Assembly (NCBI RefSeq): GCF_022458985.1
Contig: NC_061772.1
Coordinates: 25,727,501-25,791,500, forward strand
DNA: 64,000 nucleotides
Direction of reading: 5' to 3'
From: Mugil cephalus
Taxonomy: Eukaryota; Chordata; Actinopteri; Mugiliformes; Mugilidae
Shown here: piece after piece, positions 60,986 through 64,000 of the stretch
Layout of the letters: every line of letters begins with the position of its first letter
Position numbering within the stretch: the first letter of the stretch is position 1
The notes under the pieces: generated by a model
Database searches by the model: none
Told to the model about the DNA's origin: nothing
The model's input: only the letters and a program-made list of their open reading frames with translations
Program-made: the position numbers and the translations under genes

Positions 60986-62512
60986 TCCTAGAAGGACATA
61001 AATTAAACGTTAATTTCTGCTAAATATTAGTAGAAGACAAGCATCTTTTCACTTTTCACATCTCAATCACTCTTACCTTTTGGTTGTGACGCCCCAAACA
61101 ACACATCTTCTAAATAAACAGATGTACCCACACTGAGTTGAGGAAAAATAAAGACAAAAATGTGGATAGACGATGGCCAGAAATTTGACCGACTTCCTCT
61201 GAAGTACCACGAGCACATTTCCTCTTACTGCTTATTGTCCTTTTAAATCCTAAGACCTGAAAATTTAATTAGCCGAGGTTGTAACGGGAGACAGCACCCC
61301 AAGTTATGCCTTTTATCTGATTTCGCTTAATGGAGCTATCATTTGAACGTGTCCTCTTTTGCTTGTGTCTGCTTTTATGTCCTCCCGTGTTCACTGTTGT
61401 TTATTTACCTGCTCGGGAAGGAACAGGCCTCGGAGGTAAGTGCTGTGTAAATAAGCTTGCATTGTGATACAATCTATTCCGTTTCTATCCGATTTCCTCG
61501 CAGGGACGTTTGAAGCCTCGATCTAATGCAGTCAAGTGTTTTACACGGTAATATTATAATGAGACAGATCACTATTTATCCAGCCGAGGCATTTTTAGTA
61601 GACAGAGGATAAAAAAACAAAGAGTTCAGAAAAGGGTTATAAAAGCGCCACAGAGAATCATGAAGAATATAAAAGTTTCTGTCTAGGAACGAACAACAAC
61701 CTCAGTCTCAAAATTAGATCATACCACTTTGTCAAAACACAATAATGTTAAGTTTATGATAAATTAAAACAAGATAATACCGTACTTTGTGTTTTTATTT
61801 ATATTTTATGTAGCATGCTAACATTTGCGAATTAATTTGTGGAAGGATTTATATGTGAACTTGTCTCTCCTCATGAGGAGACTGTGATAATGTGGCTTAT
61901 AAAAAGGAATTAAAAGAGATATGTGTCTCAAAACATCACTTGAAGTATTTCAACCCCCAAGCACTTTCTACATTTTCTACTTCTCAGTAAAGCTCTTCCC
62001 GTTAGCATCTTTTATTCAGCTACATTTATCATAACTGAAATGACCTTAAACTAACTGAAACTGAGGCTAATCCACTTTAAAACAAAATTTAAAAACACGC
62101 AACTCATTTTTTTGTTTGTAAAAGAATGGTTTGTGAAGCTACTTCTGAAAGCAGCAAAAGCAAATGATTTGTGTGTAAAGGTAGCGTAGGTTTAAGCATT
62201 TCTAAGCATTCTTTGCTCCTGCCTGAGCCTGTTCAGTCATTCTTTATATACATGTATATACATGTTTAACACTGACTATCTGTATTCACTCTACTGTGGC
62301 TGGATAAAATACTAATGCTAATAATGCCTGAGACTAGACAAGGAAAACCCAGTCAGAGAAAAGAAGCACAAATACAGTGTGATGTGTTTGTACTTGCAGT
62401 TGTAAGCGCAGATTAGGCAACCTCCGAGGAACTTCTGCCTTTTGCAGGGTCATCACCTGGGATGTTTCTCTCCAGATGTTTCCCTCCTTTAATCTCAGAG
62501 CATCTCCAGGTG

Positions 62513-62518
<6 letters not shown>

Positions 62519-62548
<30 letters not shown>
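62519..62548. repeat. (CAG)10 microsatellite
   Basis: Ten uninterrupted CAG units. Confidence 0.95.
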
Positions 62549-62549
<1 letters not shown>

Positions 62550-62826
62550 GACGTCTCCCTGCCGCCCCCTGTAGCCGACCATAGGATCCACGGACTCTCT
62601 CCAGTTTGGCACCAGTTTGTGTGCATGCAGTGCATTGTCCGCATAGTTTGTGTTGACTCTGTCAGGTTCCCAACAGTCGGCCGAGAGCCTTTTCAGTCCC
62701 CAGGTGAAATCCCAGACCCACGTTGTTGTGTTTATATCAGGTATGTTCAGGTTTACGACAGCTGCACCACCCTACTGCTGCACATATTTGAACAATAAAA
62801 ATAAATAAATAATAATAGTATATGAA

Positions 62827-62950
62827 CCTGTGTACTATTTGAATTTGAGCTTAATATTGAATGCAAAATGATAAAAATTATGTATATTTATTAATAGTGC
62901 TAGGCCAAGTTTAATATAGAACATATATAGTAGGTAGAGGGTCCTTACTT
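62827..62950. repeat. dispersed repeat C, copy 2
   Basis: Second copy of 29,869-29,995, same orientation. Confidence 0.8.
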
Positions 62951-64000
62951 CTGTCCCAAATATTAATTTTGTTATTCTTTAACTCTCCCTTTGCAGAACC
63001 GTTCGTATTCTTGGGCTCGTTGTCTTGTTGCATGACTCAGTTTCTGACAGATGTCCTGACATTTTCTTTTGGAATTTGTTCGTATAATTCAGAATTCATT
63101 GCTGACGCAGCAGCAAAACAGGTACAAAGAAGCTTCTAATTCCGGAGTTCAGCGCTGTTTCATTTCCAAATTTCCAAACTATTCTACCGTGGTCTAACAT
63201 CGTCCCAGTATTCTTCTGCCTTATGCACGTGATGTTCAGAAAAGGGCGGACGTGGAGAAATGTTCTTTTTGGAGAGAAGTGTCTTATTTATCTGTCTCTT
63301 TGACATCTACATTCTTAAAGTTTGTACATTTGCTTTGCAAGTGAAATATAAGACTGTTGATTTACCTCTCGGTTTTAAATAATTAAAACACGACGGGCTA
63401 AGAATCTTCGTCCTCCGTCGTATAAACGATCCCATGGTCAGTTCTTTATAAAATACTGTGGAGTTTTTATATGAAATGATTATGGACATTTAATTGATTC
63501 ATCTTTGTCACTGTCCACATACAAAAAGAAACTTAAAAATGTTCTGTTGTTTAAGACTATGAACAGGAAAAATAGGAAAAAATATCTAGTTTTCTTTCTT
63601 TTTTTAAAATATATGTATAATTATCAATCATTGTGATGAGTTATGATTCTACTTTTTTTTTACAAGTAACTTTGAGTTTGATCATTTAACATTTATTTGA
63701 TTTTGTATCTATGTCTGATAGCGTCTCAGAACAGACACACCGTTCAAAGACAACACTTTTTCAAACAGGCATTTTTAATGTGACTATGAATCTCACTCAA
63801 ATATTACATATCTTTGGGAAAAGTACAAAGGATTAACTTCCGATACATGTCAGTACAATGCAGCTTTACTAGACCAACACAGAAAAAAACAACACACTGC
63901 ACATCTCTGTCAAGAAACTGCAGCCCTATTTCTCAGATATCACAATAATCATGTTTAACAAACTGGATACAAAGTTATTATTAACCAGCAGGTGACATTT

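Larger units (their letters stand above)
60986..64000. other. intergenic, no gene seen
   Basis: No supported exon. Contains (CAG)10 at 62,519-62,548, read as poly-Ala in an otherwise featureless minus-strand frame, and repeat C. The rest is AT-rich with no recognised element. Confidence 0.4.

Noticed and set aside
62334..62612. Minus-strand frame with a poly-Ala tract
   Set aside because: The poly-Ala is a translation of (CAG)10. There are no flanking domain features.

Overview
The window is eukaryotic and almost certainly from a ray-finned (teleost) fish. Genes are split by GT/AG introns. The two recognisable genes are vertebrate families in a teleost form. The interspersed repeats (Tc1/mariner elements, an L2/CR1-like LINE, a Penelope-like fragment, SINE-like and microsatellite-rich sequence) are those of fish genomes. 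I cannot name the species.

Layout. Bases 1-42,100 hold no gene I can support: a gene-poor stretch of degraded transposons, microsatellites and AT- or CpG-rich single-copy-looking blocks that may be regulatory. Bases 42,126-47,776 (+) carry a five-exon gene for a KAP-family P-loop NTPase-like membrane protein (NKPD1-like, 710 aa as modelled). Its Walker A site is lost and its Walker B site altered, so it is probably a pseudo-NTPase. Bases 49,086-50,437 hold a nearly full-length Tc1-type transposon whose transposase has one in-frame stop and a late frameshift. Bases 51,970-59,767 (-) carry lims1 (PINCH-1), the five-LIM adaptor of the ILK-PINCH-parvin focal adhesion complex. It is complete in ten coding exons with two alternative last exons. 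Bases 59,768-64,000 are upstream or intergenic sequence with repeats.

Most of what is unusual is mobile DNA. A short Tc1-related family occurs at ten places, one of them an apparently complete 465-bp copy. One member (17,056-18,262) encloses about 850 bp of foreign sequence, including a second copy of a segment found 1.9 kb upstream, as expected of gene-fragment capture. A second family with GTCA/TGAC ends and 7-bp target duplications occurs twice, once nested in the first family. Two further duplicated segments, an interstitial telomere-like tract inside a short duplication, and a 34-bp triple repeat are described below. The two genes show no sign of acting together. I found no convincing RNA gene, CRISPR array or prokaryotic system.
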